Source: Mogibacterium sp. (GTDB taxonomy: Bacteria > Bacillota > Clostridia > Peptostreptococcales > Anaerovoracaceae). Taken from it: a DNA stretch of 57,842 nt. Location: NCBI GenBank assembly GCA_017505405.1, contig JAFVPI010000117.1, positions 1 through 57,842 of the forward strand, written 5' to 3'. Shown one piece after another: positions 26,007-38,696 of the stretch. The position numbers and the translations under genes were made by a program. Position 1 is the stretch's first letter, and each line of letters starts with the position of its first letter. The notes below the pieces were generated by a model. That model saw only the letters and a program-made list of their open reading frames with translations. It ran no database searches and had not been told where the DNA came from.

Positions 26007-26037
26007 TAAAAAAAGAGCAGTCCGTCGAACTGCTCTT
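26007..26037 (-). terminator. Intrinsic terminator of the glnN-asnB-pyrG-glmS block
   Basis: AGAGCAGT and ACTGCTCT arms form an 8-bp stem followed on the minus strand by TTTTTTT, eight bases past the glmS stop. Confidence 0.88.
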
Positions 26038-26044
26038 TCTCTGT

Positions 26045-27913
26045 TTATTCTACCGTTACTGATTTTGCGAGGTTTCGCGGTTTGTCAACATCGAGGCCCT
26101 TCGCAACGCTTATATAGTATCCGAGCAGCTGCAGAGGGATCACCGCCAGGCTTCCCACGAAGTGCTCATCCGCTCTCGGAACATAGATGGTGAAGTTGAC
26201 AGAGTCCTCAACGTTGTATCTTCCCTCAGTGGTCACGCCAAGCAGATATGCTCCTCTCGCCTTGCACTCAGCCATGTTGCTTACTGTCTTCTCGAGCAGC
26301 TCATCCTGTGTCAGAAGTCCTATTACAAGAATTCCTTTTTCTACAAGACTGATGGTCCCGTGCTTGAGCTCACCTGCTGCGTACGCCTCGCTGTGTATGT
26401 AGCTGATCTCCTTCATCTTGAGGCTTCCCTCGAGACTGATCGCGTAATCCAGCCCTCTTCCGAGGAAGAACACATCGCGGGCATTCGCGTATTTTGATGA
26501 GAACCACTGTATCCTCTCTTTGCTTTCAAGAGTCTTTTCTATCTTGTCAGGCAGTGCCTGAAGTTCCTCAATATAGTATTTGTAGTCCGGCGCGCTGATC
26601 CTGCCCCTGGCTTCTCCAAGAGCAACAGCTATCGTGTACAGAGCAGCGAGCTGCGCGCTGTACGCCTTTGTGGTGGCTACAGCGATCTCAGGACCTGCCA
26701 GTGTATACAGCACATTATCAGCCTCTCTGGCTATTGTGGATCCTACAACATTGACTAATCCAAGAGTGCGTACGCCTTTTGCCTTGGCAGCTCTGAGCGC
26801 TGCCAGCGTGTCTGCCGTCTCTCCGGACTGTGAGATGATGATAACAAGAGCATCCTTGTCGATCAGCATCTTTTTGTATCTGAATTCCGAGGCTATCTCT
26901 GCAGTGACAGGGACTTCCGCAAGATCTTCGATGACATATTTGGCTGCCATTCCCGCGTGCCATGCCGAGCCGCATGCGACTATATGTATCTCGCTGATAT
27001 CCGCCAGCACTTCCTTCGTAAGTCCGGCTGCAGACAAATCGATCTTTTCATCGTGTATGACGCTGTTGAGCGTATCGCGTATGGCTTTCGGCTGTTCATG
27101 GATCTCCTTGATCATGAAATGCTCATAACCGCCCTTTTCTGCCGCTCCTGCATCCCATGTGATATGAGTCTTTTCCATCGCGACCTCGTCTCCGTTGAGG
27201 TCAAAGAAATGCACTTCTCCAGGGAGGACCCTTACCGACTGAAGATCGTCCACATAATAAATGTCGCGGGTATAATTCAGAAGAGCAGGAACATCGGATG
27301 CGATGAATGTCTCCCCGTCCGCTACGCCTATGACCATCGGGCTGTCCTTGCGTGCAGCATAGATCTCACCCGGATAGTCCTTGAACATCAGGGCTAGAGC
27401 ATATGAACCTCTGACACGCACCATCATTCTGTTGATAGCATCGATAGGTCCGATCTGGTATTTCTTGTAGTAGTAGTCGACCAGCTTTATGGCTACTTCT
27501 GTATCTGTAGTGCTGTAAAAGCTGTATCCATTGCTCAGAAGCTTGTCCCTGAGTTCTTCGTAGTTCTCAATGATGCCGTTGTGAACTCCCACAACATCCG
27601 ACTCGACCGGTCCCGATGCGGATCCGCGCGCATTGCCGCTGACATGAGGATGCGCGTTGTTCTGGGAAGGCTCTCCATGGGTAGCCCACCTCGTATGACC
27701 TATACCGCAGGTCCCCGGAAGCGCTTTGCCGTTATCGATCTTATCCGCCAGATTCTTAAGTTTGCCCGTTGCCTTAACGACTTCTGCAAGTGACTCACCG
27801 TCGCGGACGGCAAGTCCCGCGGAATCATATCCTCTGTACTCCAGTTTTGACAGGCCGTTGAGCAGTACAGGCGCTGCCTGCTGGCTCCCGGTAAAGCCTA
27901 CTATTCCACACAT
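26045..27913 (-). CDS. glmS: Glutamine:fructose-6-phosphate aminotransferase
   Basis: Makes glucosamine-6-phosphate from fructose-6-phosphate and glutamine, the first step toward peptidoglycan amino sugars. 622 residues: an N-terminal class II amidotransferase with Cys2 nucleophile (MCGIVGFTGS) and GHTRWATHGEPSQ, then two SIS domains (IVACGSAWHAG; SQSGETADTLAA), and the standard DKPRNLAKSVTVE end. The start lies 3 bases after the pyrG stop, so there is no room for a glmS ribozyme, and expression must follow the operon. Upstream genes also use or make glutamine. Confidence 0.98.
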   Translation of the reverse strand: MCGIVGFTGSQQAAPVLLNGLSKLEYRGYDSAGLAVRDGESLAEVVKATGKLKNLADKIDNGKALPGTCGIGHTRWATHGEPSQNNAHPHVSGNARGSASGPVESDVVGVHNGIIENYEELRDKLLSNGYSFYSTTDTEVAIKLVDYYYKKYQIGPIDAINRMMVRVRGSYALALMFKDYPGEIYAARKDSPMVIGVADGETFIASDVPALLNYTRDIYYVDDLQSVRVLPGEVHFFDLNGDEVAMEKTHITWDAGAAEKGGYEHFMIKEIHEQPKAIRDTLNSVIHDEKIDLSAAGLTKEVLADISEIHIVACGSAWHAGMAAKYVIEDLAEVPVTAEIASEFRYKKMLIDKDALVIIISQSGETADTLAALRAAKAKGVRTLGLVNVVGSTIAREADNVLYTLAGPEIAVATTKAYSAQLAALYTIAVALGEARGRISAPDYKYYIEELQALPDKIEKTLESKERIQWFSSKYANARDVFFLGRGLDYAISLEGSLKMKEISYIHSEAYAAGELKHGTISLVEKGILVIGLLTQDELLEKTVSNMAECKARGAYLLGVTTEGRYNVEDSVNFTIYVPRADEHFVGSLAVIPLQLLGYYISVAKGLDVDKPRNLAKSVTVE

Positions 27914-27916
27914 GTT

Positions 27917-31122
<3,206 letters not shown>

Positions 31123-31158
31123 ATCTTTCTCCCTTCCCTTCAGATGAGCTCCTGCGAT

Positions 31159-33249
31159 TTACTTTTCACCGAACATCAGAAGTCCGTAATTCGGAAGCGG
31201 CCAGTATTTCTTTGATGTGAGCATCTCGGCGGCATCGCCGTCCTCTCTCAGCTTTTTCATGGCCGGGAGCAGCTCATCGCGGATGATCTGAGCGTCACTG
31301 AAATAATCATCACCGCTGAGGGTATTGAGAACATAGATCACATCCTGTACATCGCCGTATATAAGGTCAGTTTTTTCAGATAGCTTCAGGATCATCTCTT
31401 TCTCGAATCTGCATTCAAGATCAGGCAGAGCGCGCTTTTTCTCGTTCATATTTGCTGATAGTTCAGCTGTATATCCCTCGACAGCCGGCGCTATCCTCTT
31501 GATAGCCATCGACCGCATCGTTCTTGCCTCGATGCAGATTGTTTTGCAGTAATTCTCAAGGATTATCTCGCATCTGGATTCAAGCTCCGACCTGCTGAAA
31601 ACCTTCTGCTCTGTAAGCATCCTTACGTTCTTTTCGTCCAGCAGATGAGGCACACAGTCCGGAGTGGTCCTGTAGTTTGAAAGGCCTCTTCCGGCGGCCT
31701 CTGCAAGCCATTCTTCGTCATATCCGTTGCCGTTGAATATTATCCGCTTATGATCACGCACGGTCTCCCTGATAAGTGTATATACTGTCTCACTGAGGTC
31801 TGTAGTTCCTTCAAGTCTGTCAGCATAGTATCCCAGGGCATCTGCCACAGCGCTATTGAGAATGACATTAGGAAAAGCCAGACTGCTTGAAGAACCCGGC
31901 ATCCTGAACTCGAATTTGTTGCCGGTGAATGCAAACGGAGACGTACGGTTCCTGTCGGTGTTGTCTCTTCTGAATCCCGGCAGCACTTCCGTGCCGAGTT
32001 TCATCAGCACCTCACCGCTGTCTTCATAAGGAACATCTTTTTCAATCGACTCAAGGACAGCCGTAAGCTCATCTCCAAGAAATATCGATATCACTGCCGG
32101 AGGCGCTTCGCTGGCGCCGAGCCTGTGATCGTTGCCTGCAGATGCGACAGATATCCTCAGAAGATCCTGATACTCATCCACTGCCTTTACCACTGCGCAC
32201 AGGAACAGCAGGAACTGCGCATTATCGTGCGGGGTGTCTCCCGGTGCAAGCAGGTTGTCTCCCTTGTCTGTTGAAAGCGACCAGTTGTTATGCTTTCCGC
32301 TTCCATTCACACCTTCATATGGCTTCTCATGAAGCAGGGCCGCGAAGCCGTGCCTTTCCGCTACCTTTTTGATCATCTCCATGACCAGCTGGTTCTGGTC
32401 AACGGTGACATTTACCTTTGTATATATGCATGCCAGCTCATGCTGTGACGGCGCGACCTCATTGTGCTCTGTCTTTGCAAAAACTCCGAGCTTCCACAGC
32501 TCTTCATTCAGTTCTTCCATGAACCTCGCTATCTCAGGCTTTATAACACCAAAATAGTGATCATCGAGTTCCTGCCCTTTCGGAGGCATAACTCCAAACA
32601 GCGTCCTCCCGGTAAACCTCAGGTCAGGTCTTTTTTCGTAAAGATCATGCGGCACCAGAAAATACTCCTGCTCTGCTCCGGCAACAGCATGGACCCTTTT
32701 GACCGAGTCATTTCCCAGAAGATGGAGCACCCTCAGCGCCTGGCTGTTCAGAGCATCCATCGATCTCAGAAGAGATGTCTTTTCATCCATCGCCTCTCCG
32801 CTGTAAGAGCAGAATGCAGTTGGGATGCAAAGAGTGCGGTCTCTGATGAACGCATATGATGTAGGATCCCAGGCCGTATAGCCTCTGGCCTCAAAAGTGG
32901 CTCTGAGTCCGCCTGACGGGAATGATGATGCATCAGGCTCACCTTTTATAAGCTCCTTGCCGGAGAACTCCATTATTACCCTTCCGTCAGGTGAAGACTG
33001 GATAAAGCTGTCGTGTTTCTCGGCAGTGATCCCTGTCAGTGGCTGGAACCAGTGCGTGAAGTGGGTTGCACCATTAGCGACCGCCCAGTCCTTCATAGCC
33101 TGGGCAACAGCATTGGCTATCTCCTGATTCAGAGGATCTCCCCTGTTGATAGTATTCCGCATCGAACGATATGCGTCCTCGGACAGCATCGCTCTCATTA
33201 CTTTGTCATCGAATACCATTGATCCGAAACGGTCCAGTACTCTGCTCAT
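31159..33249 (-). CDS. glnN: Glutamine synthetase type III
   Basis: Makes glutamine from glutamate, ammonia and ATP. 696 residues, the length of the large GSIII class and not the 440-470 residues of GSI. Diagnostic features are FGSMVFDDKVM at the N-terminus, the AGAEQEYFLV metal site, NGSGKHNNWSLSTDKG, and SAGNDHRLGASEAPPA. AAGGAGG precedes the ATG. It is the first gene of glnN-asnB-pyrG-glmS. Its leader holds a 14-bp tandem repeat and a 27-bp dyad; a LysR gene lies just upstream on the same strand but is separated by a terminator. Confidence 0.97.
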   Translation of the reverse strand: MSRVLDRFGSMVFDDKVMRAMLSEDAYRSMRNTINRGDPLNQEIANAVAQAMKDWAVANGATHFTHWFQPLTGITAEKHDSFIQSSPDGRVIMEFSGKELIKGEPDASSFPSGGLRATFEARGYTAWDPTSYAFIRDRTLCIPTAFCSYSGEAMDEKTSLLRSMDALNSQALRVLHLLGNDSVKRVHAVAGAEQEYFLVPHDLYEKRPDLRFTGRTLFGVMPPKGQELDDHYFGVIKPEIARFMEELNEELWKLGVFAKTEHNEVAPSQHELACIYTKVNVTVDQNQLVMEMIKKVAERHGFAALLHEKPYEGVNGSGKHNNWSLSTDKGDNLLAPGDTPHDNAQFLLFLCAVVKAVDEYQDLLRISVASAGNDHRLGASEAPPAVISIFLGDELTAVLESIEKDVPYEDSGEVLMKLGTEVLPGFRRDNTDRNRTSPFAFTGNKFEFRMPGSSSSLAFPNVILNSAVADALGYYADRLEGTTDLSETVYTLIRETVRDHKRIIFNGNGYDEEWLAEAAGRGLSNYRTTPDCVPHLLDEKNVRMLTEQKVFSRSELESRCEIILENYCKTICIEARTMRSMAIKRIAPAVEGYTAELSANMNEKKRALPDLECRFEKEMILKLSEKTDLIYGDVQDVIYVLNTLSGDDYFSDAQIIRDELLPAMKKLREDGDAAEMLTSKKYWPLPNYGLLMFGEK

Positions 33250-33281
33250 CTCACCGATCCTCCTTTCAGTTCTTTCAACGA

Positions 33282-33309
33282 CTTCACCGCGCTTGCTTCG
33301 CCGCGCTTT
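33282..33309. repeat. 14-bp direct repeat in the glnN leader
   Basis: Two adjoining copies, CTTCACCGCGCTTG and CTTCGCCGCGCTTT, differ at two bases. They lie 33-60 bases before the glnN start, upstream of the ribosome binding site. Confidence 0.55.
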
Positions 33310-33364
33310 ACAGCCTGGTGATTCAATAAATATGCTTCAAAAATAAACCCTGCAGTTTTAATAA

Positions 33365-33391
33365 GGAAATACATATATTTTTAGTATTTCC
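33365..33391. promoter_or_regulatory. Perfect 8-bp dyad upstream of glnN, candidate operator
   Basis: GGAAATAC and GTATTTCC are separated by 11 AT-rich bases, about 115 bases before glnN. The size suits a dimeric regulator. It does not match the GlnR TGTNAN7TNACA box. It could also fold in RNA as a weak stem. Confidence 0.4.
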
Positions 33392-33406
33392 ATATTTTTT
33401 GCGTAT

Positions 33407-33434
33407 GAAAAAAGAGCCTCTGAAAAGAAGCTCT
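33407..33434 (-). terminator. Intrinsic terminator of the LysR gene upstream of glnN
   Basis: AGAGC(C) and GCTCT arms with partial pairing between them are followed on the minus strand by TTTTTTC. It lies 33 bases past the LysR stop and before the glnN promoter region. Confidence 0.7.
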
Positions 33435-33466
33435 CAGCTAATCGCCTATTGCTTTTTTAGTGATAT

Positions 33467-34348
33467 TTACTGCGAAACCATCTCCTTGACGAAATCAATG
33501 AATGTTTTTTCTATAGTAGGCAGAGGATGGCCTTTGCGCCATACAAACAGATACTCCATCTTCTTGTCATCACCCGATATCTCCTTGAATATCAGGGAGT
33601 CATTCGGAACATACGCGGTCCTCGGATAAATGCTTATGCCAACCATTCTTCCCGCGAGCGCCGCCGCATCAAGGTAGCTGTCCATTTCGCATACTATCTT
33701 CGGCTCTGTTCCGGCTTTTTCGAACCATTTATATATGGTATCGATCAGCGCTCTCCTGCTTGGCACTATGAGATTCTCTCCCTCGAGTTCCCTGATATCG
33801 ATCTCTTCGCCTTCCTTCATCGCCAGAGGGTGGGTCTTGTTTATAAGGGCTGCGATCCTTTCCTCTCCCACGTGAAAGCTGTGAAGAAGCGAGTGATCGC
33901 ATGGTGAGGTTATGACAGCCAGACTTATGAGGCCCGCGCGCATCTTTTCGAGCAGGTCATCGGTGCTTCCGTCGAGTATCCTGAAGCGTATGTTAGGATA
34001 TTTGCCTATAAAGCCGGCGAACCACTCTGCCGCTATATCCGGCGCCATGCCCTCAACAAGGCCGATCGATATGGTTCCCCTCATGCCTTCTCCCATAGAA
34101 TGGACTTCCGAACGAGTCTTTTCAGCAAGGCTCAGTATCTCCTTTGCTCTCCTGTAAAACAGCTGCCCTGACTCAGTAAGCTTGAGATGTCTTTTTCCTC
34201 TTATGAACAGCTCTGTATCAAGTTCTTCTTCCAGGCTTTTGATCTGTGCGCTGAGAGGCGGCTGGCTCATATGAAGTTTTTCTGCCGCCCTTGTTATGTT
34301 CAGCTCTTCAGCCACTACAACGAAATACCGCAGGTTTCGTAAATCCAT
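33467..34348 (-). CDS. LysR-family regulator upstream of glnN
   Basis: A 293-residue LysR protein with the canonical N-terminus MDLRNLRYFVVVAEELNITR and AAEKLHMSQPPLSAQIKSLEEELDTELF. The effector domain starts near GTISIGLVEGMAPDI. It resembles CynR/CatR-like LysR proteins and is not close to the 14886/23679 pair. It stands between an esterase gene and glnN on the same strand, closed by its own terminator. Control of glnN is possible but not shown. Confidence 0.92.
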   Translation of the reverse strand: MDLRNLRYFVVVAEELNITRAAEKLHMSQPPLSAQIKSLEEELDTELFIRGKRHLKLTESGQLFYRRAKEILSLAEKTRSEVHSMGEGMRGTISIGLVEGMAPDIAAEWFAGFIGKYPNIRFRILDGSTDDLLEKMRAGLISLAVITSPCDHSLLHSFHVGEERIAALINKTHPLAMKEGEEIDIRELEGENLIVPSRRALIDTIYKWFEKAGTEPKIVCEMDSYLDAAALAGRMVGISIYPRTAYVPNDSLIFKEISGDDKKMEYLFVWRKGHPLPTIEKTFIDFVKEMVSQ

Positions 34349-34418
34349 GTCCCAGTCCCCTTATTGTTGTTTACTTGTCGTATACTTGTCGTCTCTTTTC
34401 GTATTCCTGTCGTATTTT

Positions 34419-35189
34419 TCATTCCTGCCACAGGAACGGCATGAATATCCCCAGCTGCTTCTCCCAGTCCGCTTCGCAGTGCCTGCCGCCTATCTGGCAG
34501 TACAGCTTTGCAGCTCCGCCTGCGGCTATCACCTTGTTGGCGGTGCCGCGGCATGTCTTATATATCCAGCTGGATGTGTCTTCGACATCCGGATCTTTAA
34601 TTTTGCCGTACCCTTCCTGTGTTCCCCATGAAAGGTAGACACGGGTGTCCGGACTCATGTAAGTGTTATTCATATCGTGCCAGAACTTGCCGCTTACGCT
34701 CCCTATCGACGGTGAAACGCAGGCTGCTTTGGAGATGTAGTTGTTGTATCTGACCACCGCATATGCGGACATCAGACCGCCCATGCTTGATCCGCCGATA
34801 GCTGTGCATTCCCTGAACGGAATGGTCGGGAATGTCGCGTCTATGTACGGTTTGAGTTCGTATATTATACCCTGCATCGTTGCTTCGCCCAGCGGTTCTA
34901 TGCCTTTCAGCCATCCGTAATTGACTCCGTACGGCAGGTATTCCGACATTCTCTCGTTGTGGCCGTGAGCGCACTCAACGCCGACGATGATCATCTGCTT
35001 GTCCCACTTGCTGCAGTATTCATCGAGCCCCCAGGATTTGCCGAATGTAGCGTCCTCATCCCTGAAGAGATTGTGTCCGTCAAAAAAGTAGAACACCGGA
35101 AACGGCGGCTCGCCGTGATCCGGGATACGTATATGCAATGGTCTGTCTGCACCTAATGAATTGAAATAAAAGTCCTGTTTTATAAGCAT
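34419..35189 (-). CDS. Putative esterase (enterochelin esterase/esterase D type)
   Basis: An alpha/beta hydrolase of 256 residues. The nucleophile elbow GGSSMGGLMSAY carries the catalytic Ser, and VFYFFDGHNLF is typical of the putative-esterase family (COG2819-like). A His near the C-terminus (GGRHCEADWEKQLG) fits the triad. No signal peptide is seen, so it is cytosolic. The chosen ATG lies 14 bases past the pfkB stop; a TTG overlapping that stop is an alternative. It probably shares a transcript with the PfkB kinase. The substrate is unknown. Confidence 0.85.
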   Translation of the reverse strand: MLIKQDFYFNSLGADRPLHIRIPDHGEPPFPVFYFFDGHNLFRDEDATFGKSWGLDEYCSKWDKQMIIVGVECAHGHNERMSEYLPYGVNYGWLKGIEPLGEATMQGIIYELKPYIDATFPTIPFRECTAIGGSSMGGLMSAYAVVRYNNYISKAACVSPSIGSVSGKFWHDMNNTYMSPDTRVYLSWGTQEGYGKIKDPDVEDTSSWIYKTCRGTANKVIAAGGAAKLYCQIGGRHCEADWEKQLGIFMPFLWQE

Positions 35190-35203
35190 TTTCCCTGTCC
35201 CTG

Positions 35204-36142
35204 TCAATTGTTACTGCTGAGCATCCTCAGCACCGGCTCCCTGTCGCAGAGTGCCGTTCCCGTACCGACTGCCGTTGCGCAGATGGCTCCGCACGCGTTT
35301 GCAAAAACCAGCGCGTCCCGCACATCGCTGCCGCGTATCAGCTCGGATACGAAGCCCGCCATGAAATTATCTCCTGCGCCGGTCGCATCGACTACCCTGA
35401 TCTTATGAGCAGGCAGAAATATCGATTTTGTGCTGTTCCTGAACAGACATCCTCTGGCGCCCAGTTTGATTATCACGTTCTTTACTCCCTTTGACAGAAA
35501 GACCTCAGCCATCTTAGCAGGCTCGGTCTCCCCGGTGAAGAACCTGGCTTCATCTTCGTTCGGTGTTATGTAATCGATCATCGGAAGTGAATCCGCTATG
35601 TCATCAAGAGTGAGTTTTCTGAAGTTAGGTATCTTTGTATCCGCAAATACCGGTATGCCTTTTGCATGAGCTTCCGAAACGACCGACTTTATAACGTCAG
35701 GATCGTTGAAAGGAGCCCTGAACAGAGATCCTATAACGACTGCTTCGGCATCAGTAAACACGTCCGGATACTTCTCCGGATGGAAGTTGTAGCTGTGGGC
35801 GTTGTTTGTTATGGACTTGCGGTTCCCGTCCTCAGCCACGAAGATCGTTGTTACCGGAGTAGGGTTTTCCGCAGTCCGGACTATGCATGATGTATCCACT
35901 CCATGCTTCGTCAGTTCTGACTCTATAAGGTCACCCGCCTGGTCCTCTCCGAGGAAGCATAGCAGGGCGCTCCTCATGCCGAGCTTTGCAGAAGCTATCG
36001 AGCCGTTGACGCCTTCTCCTCCTGCGTTTATGGACCCGCTCTCAGCCCTGAATCCTGCCACCGAAACCGGCTCGGGGTCAAAGCCCTTTATTACGGAATC
36101 CAGTATTGCTGTTCCGATGAATACTATGTCATATCTGCTCAT
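35204..36142 (-). CDS. PfkB-family carbohydrate/nucleoside kinase
   Basis: A ribokinase-like sugar kinase of 312 residues. The N-terminal motif appears as GGEGVNGSIASAKLG, and the C-terminal signature is VVDATGAGDNFMAGF with the catalytic Asp. Such enzymes phosphorylate ribose, fructose, adenosine or similar compounds; the exact substrate is not evident. It follows the Ca2+/H+ exchanger gene by 9 bases and precedes the esterase by 14, so it belongs to a dense minus-strand cluster. Confidence 0.9.
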   Translation of the reverse strand: MSRYDIVFIGTAILDSVIKGFDPEPVSVAGFRAESGSINAGGEGVNGSIASAKLGMRSALLCFLGEDQAGDLIESELTKHGVDTSCIVRTAENPTPVTTIFVAEDGNRKSITNNAHSYNFHPEKYPDVFTDAEAVVIGSLFRAPFNDPDVIKSVVSEAHAKGIPVFADTKIPNFRKLTLDDIADSLPMIDYITPNEDEARFFTGETEPAKMAEVFLSKGVKNVIIKLGARGCLFRNSTKSIFLPAHKIRVVDATGAGDNFMAGFVSELIRGSDVRDALVFANACGAICATAVGTGTALCDREPVLRMLSSNN

Positions 36143-36151
36143 TTTATTACC

Positions 36152-37198
36152 TTATACAAAGAAGAAAGCTGTGCCTATCATGAGATATACGGTCACCAGC
36201 TGAAGTCCCTCCAGCCAGTTCGACTCTCCGTCCGAGGCCACGCGGTTCGCGATCAGTACAGAACCTGTGACTGCGACCAGCTCGAACGGGGTGAAAACTA
36301 TGCTCATAGGTGTGAAGAACAGACTGAGCAGAGTCAGCACCGGTATTACGAACAGGATGATCTGCAGGCTCGAGCCCAGTGCGATCTCGATCGCGGCGTT
36401 CATCTTGTCCTTCATTGCCATGATTATCGCGGACGAATGCTCCGCGGCGTTGCCTATTATTGGCACCAGTATTATCCCGACGAAAGCTGTGTGAAGGCCT
36501 GCGCTCTCCGCCATAGGCTCTACGGTCCCTACAAAGATCTCTGAGATCACCGCGATGCAGGCAGTCGAAGCGAGCAGCAGCAGGATCGCCCGCGGCAGAC
36601 TTGCCGCTTTATGCTCCTCTTCATCAGGTACTGATTCTTCATAAAGGGTGCGGTGCGTCACAAACGTGAACACGAACTGCATCACATATATCAGCAGCAT
36701 CAGCAGCGCTACAACGACGCTGAAGCCCTCGTACTCCGTCGTGAGGCTGGACTCCGGCAGCGCGTGCGTGAAGATCGCAGGTATGCCAAGTCCCAGCACC
36801 GAGAACAGTAGCATGCTTGATGTTATATTTATCGAATGGATGTTGAATTTCTGTATCTTATGCTTTATACCGCCCAGAAGCATCGACATTCCGAGTACCA
36901 GAAGGATGTTTCCGATCACGGAGCCCGCAAGCGATGCCTTAACGACATCGAACATTCCCTCTTTCATGGCGACAAAAGCGATTATGAGCTCGGTCGCGTT
37001 TCCGAAAGTAGCGTTCAGGAGGCCGCCGACCTTCTGTCCGCAGTAGCAGGCGATGTCATCTGTGCTCTTGCCCATCACGCCCGCCAGCGGGATTATCGCA
37101 AGCGAACTGAACACGAAGAGCAGCGGATCGGAGAAGCCCGCTATCGCTCCGTATATGGTCACCGGTATGAATATCAGAAGTATGTAAAGATATTTCAT
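36152..37198 (-). CDS. Calcium/proton exchanger (CaCA superfamily, CAX type)
   Basis: An integral membrane antiporter of 348 residues with about 11 hydrophobic segments. The two inverted alpha repeats appear as GLLNATFGNATELIIAFVAM and PIIGNAAEHSSAIIMAMKDK, with the ion-binding Glu residues. It probably expels Ca2+ in exchange for protons. Its ATG follows the DMT gene stop with no gap (TAAATG), so the two are translationally linked. Length is normal for CAX. Confidence 0.93.
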   Translation of the reverse strand: MKYLYILLIFIPVTIYGAIAGFSDPLLFVFSSLAIIPLAGVMGKSTDDIACYCGQKVGGLLNATFGNATELIIAFVAMKEGMFDVVKASLAGSVIGNILLVLGMSMLLGGIKHKIQKFNIHSINITSSMLLFSVLGLGIPAIFTHALPESSLTTEYEGFSVVVALLMLLIYVMQFVFTFVTHRTLYEESVPDEEEHKAASLPRAILLLLASTACIAVISEIFVGTVEPMAESAGLHTAFVGIILVPIIGNAAEHSSAIIMAMKDKMNAAIEIALGSSLQIILFVIPVLTLLSLFFTPMSIVFTPFELVAVTGSVLIANRVASDGESNWLEGLQLVTVYLMIGTAFFFV

Positions 37199-38095
37199 TT
37201 AGTTTTCTCCCCCTTGCTCTGTATCGCTCTTTCCGATCAGCAGTATCGCAGCGATAACCATTACTATTCCTATGATCTTCATCAGATTCGATTCCTCATG
37301 GAATATGATTATGCCGACCAGCGAACCGACTATCGGCTCTGTCGCCCCATAAATGGCTGCCTTGCCGCTCTCGATAAGTTTGAGCCCGACCGAGAAAAAG
37401 TACTGCGCCAGCACCGCTGTCACCAGGCACATCAGGAAGGCAACTGCGAGTATCATGGGATTTGCCCTGCACAGTGAGGTAAGGCTGTTCCATCCGCTGA
37501 ACGGTATCAGGAACAGAAAGCTGAAAAGCAGCGTATACAGTGTTACTGTAAGCGGGTCATTTCTCTTCACGGCCGCGCTGGTCAGGATATTGTTGAGTGC
37601 ATACGCAAGTCCCGTCAGCACTCCGGTCAGTATCGCGGCCGCCGGAGGGGTGTATCCCTCTCCCAGCACTCCGGTCACAAATACACAGCCTGCTACAGTC
37701 AGTACCAGCGCTGTGAATTTCTTGCCTGTTATCTTCTCTTTAAAGAATATCCTCGCAAGTATTATGACAAATACCGGAGATGTATAAAGCAGCACCACGG
37801 CAATGGACGCCCGGCTGTGAACTATCGTGTAGAAATACAGGAAGTTGAACAGCACGCCGTTGATAAAGCCGACCAGCATGAGGAGGCCGAGGTCTTTTAC
37901 CGGGATACTGAACTTTGAGCGGTCGCGGATAAGAATGATCAGGCCGAATACCAGCACGGCAAACAGCTGACGCAAAAACGATATCTGCATCTCGCCGAGG
38001 CCTGCAGAGGAAAGGTAATTTATGAAAATGCTGATCACGCCCCAGCAGGTACCTGCCAGTATTATCAGCAGCGCGCCCTTCCTGTTATCGTCCAT
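37199..38095 (-). CDS. EamA/DMT-family permease
   Basis: A drug/metabolite exporter of 298 residues with ten hydrophobic helices in two EamA repeats; the first has GTCWGVISIFINYLSS and the second GVLTGLAYALNNIL with YGATEPIVGSLVGIIIF. The substrate is not predictable. It follows the HD hydrolase by 15 bases and abuts the CAX gene. Confidence 0.9.
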   Translation of the reverse strand: MDDNRKGALLIILAGTCWGVISIFINYLSSAGLGEMQISFLRQLFAVLVFGLIILIRDRSKFSIPVKDLGLLMLVGFINGVLFNFLYFYTIVHSRASIAVVLLYTSPVFVIILARIFFKEKITGKKFTALVLTVAGCVFVTGVLGEGYTPPAAAILTGVLTGLAYALNNILTSAAVKRNDPLTVTLYTLLFSFLFLIPFSGWNSLTSLCRANPMILAVAFLMCLVTAVLAQYFFSVGLKLIESGKAAIYGATEPIVGSLVGIIIFHEESNLMKIIGIVMVIAAILLIGKSDTEQGGEN

Positions 38096-38110
38096 TCTCA
38101 GGCCCCGTGA

Positions 38111-38680
38111 TCATTCTTCTTCTTTTCCAAGCAGGCCGAGCTCTTCTGCGTGCTCCTCCATGCCTCTGATGCATATCTCCGCAACATCACGGAGCTCCAT
38201 CCCGAGACGGGCGCAGCCGTCTTTTATCAGCTCGCGGTCGCACTTTGCAGCGAATCTCTTGTCCTTGAACCGCTTCATGAAGCCCTTCGTCTGCATTCCG
38301 ATGATGCCCTCTCCTCTGAGAATGGCATATGCCTGGATTATGCCTGTCAGCTCATCGACGGTATACAGCGACTTCTCCATATTTGTGAGCGGCTCCACGT
38401 CGTTGATCAGGCCATAGCCGTGTGCAAGTATGGCGCGCACATCCTCAGGGTCTACTCCCGCATCGAGCAGCGGCTGCTCCGTATGAAGCAGATGCTCTTC
38501 AGGATATTGCTCATAGTCGTAGTCGTGCAGATATCCGACTGCCATCCAGTGTTCTTTATCTTCGCCGAAATGCTCGGCCATTGCTCCCATGGCAGCCATT
38601 ACGTTCTTCGCGTGAAGCCTCAGATGCTCCTCGGTCACCACTGCATCATTAAGTTCTTTTGCTCTTTCAAGTGTCAGCAT
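38111..38680 (-). CDS. HD-domain hydrolase
   Basis: A cytosolic metal-dependent phosphohydrolase of 189 residues. The motif reads LRLHAKNVMAAMGAMAEHFG, followed by GYLHDYDYEQYPEEH (HD pair) and AILAHGYG, matching the small HDIG-like proteins common in Bacillota. The substrate is unknown, possibly a nucleotide. GGGAACAG precedes the ATG. It lies between the TM2 protein and the DMT permease. Confidence 0.88.
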   Translation of the reverse strand: MLTLERAKELNDAVVTEEHLRLHAKNVMAAMGAMAEHFGEDKEHWMAVGYLHDYDYEQYPEEHLLHTEQPLLDAGVDPEDVRAILAHGYGLINDVEPLTNMEKSLYTVDELTGIIQAYAILRGEGIIGMQTKGFMKRFKDKRFAAKCDRELIKDGCARLGMELRDVAEICIRGMEEHAEELGLLGKEEE

Positions 38681-38696
38681 TTTCTCTGTTCCCTTT

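Noticed and set aside
27914..27916. glmS ribozyme expected before glmS
   Set aside because: Only three bases separate the pyrG stop from the glmS start, so there is no space for the ribozyme.
33250..33466. Glutamine riboswitch before glnN
   Set aside because: I did not find the conserved glnA-RNA core sequences; only repeats and a dyad are visible.
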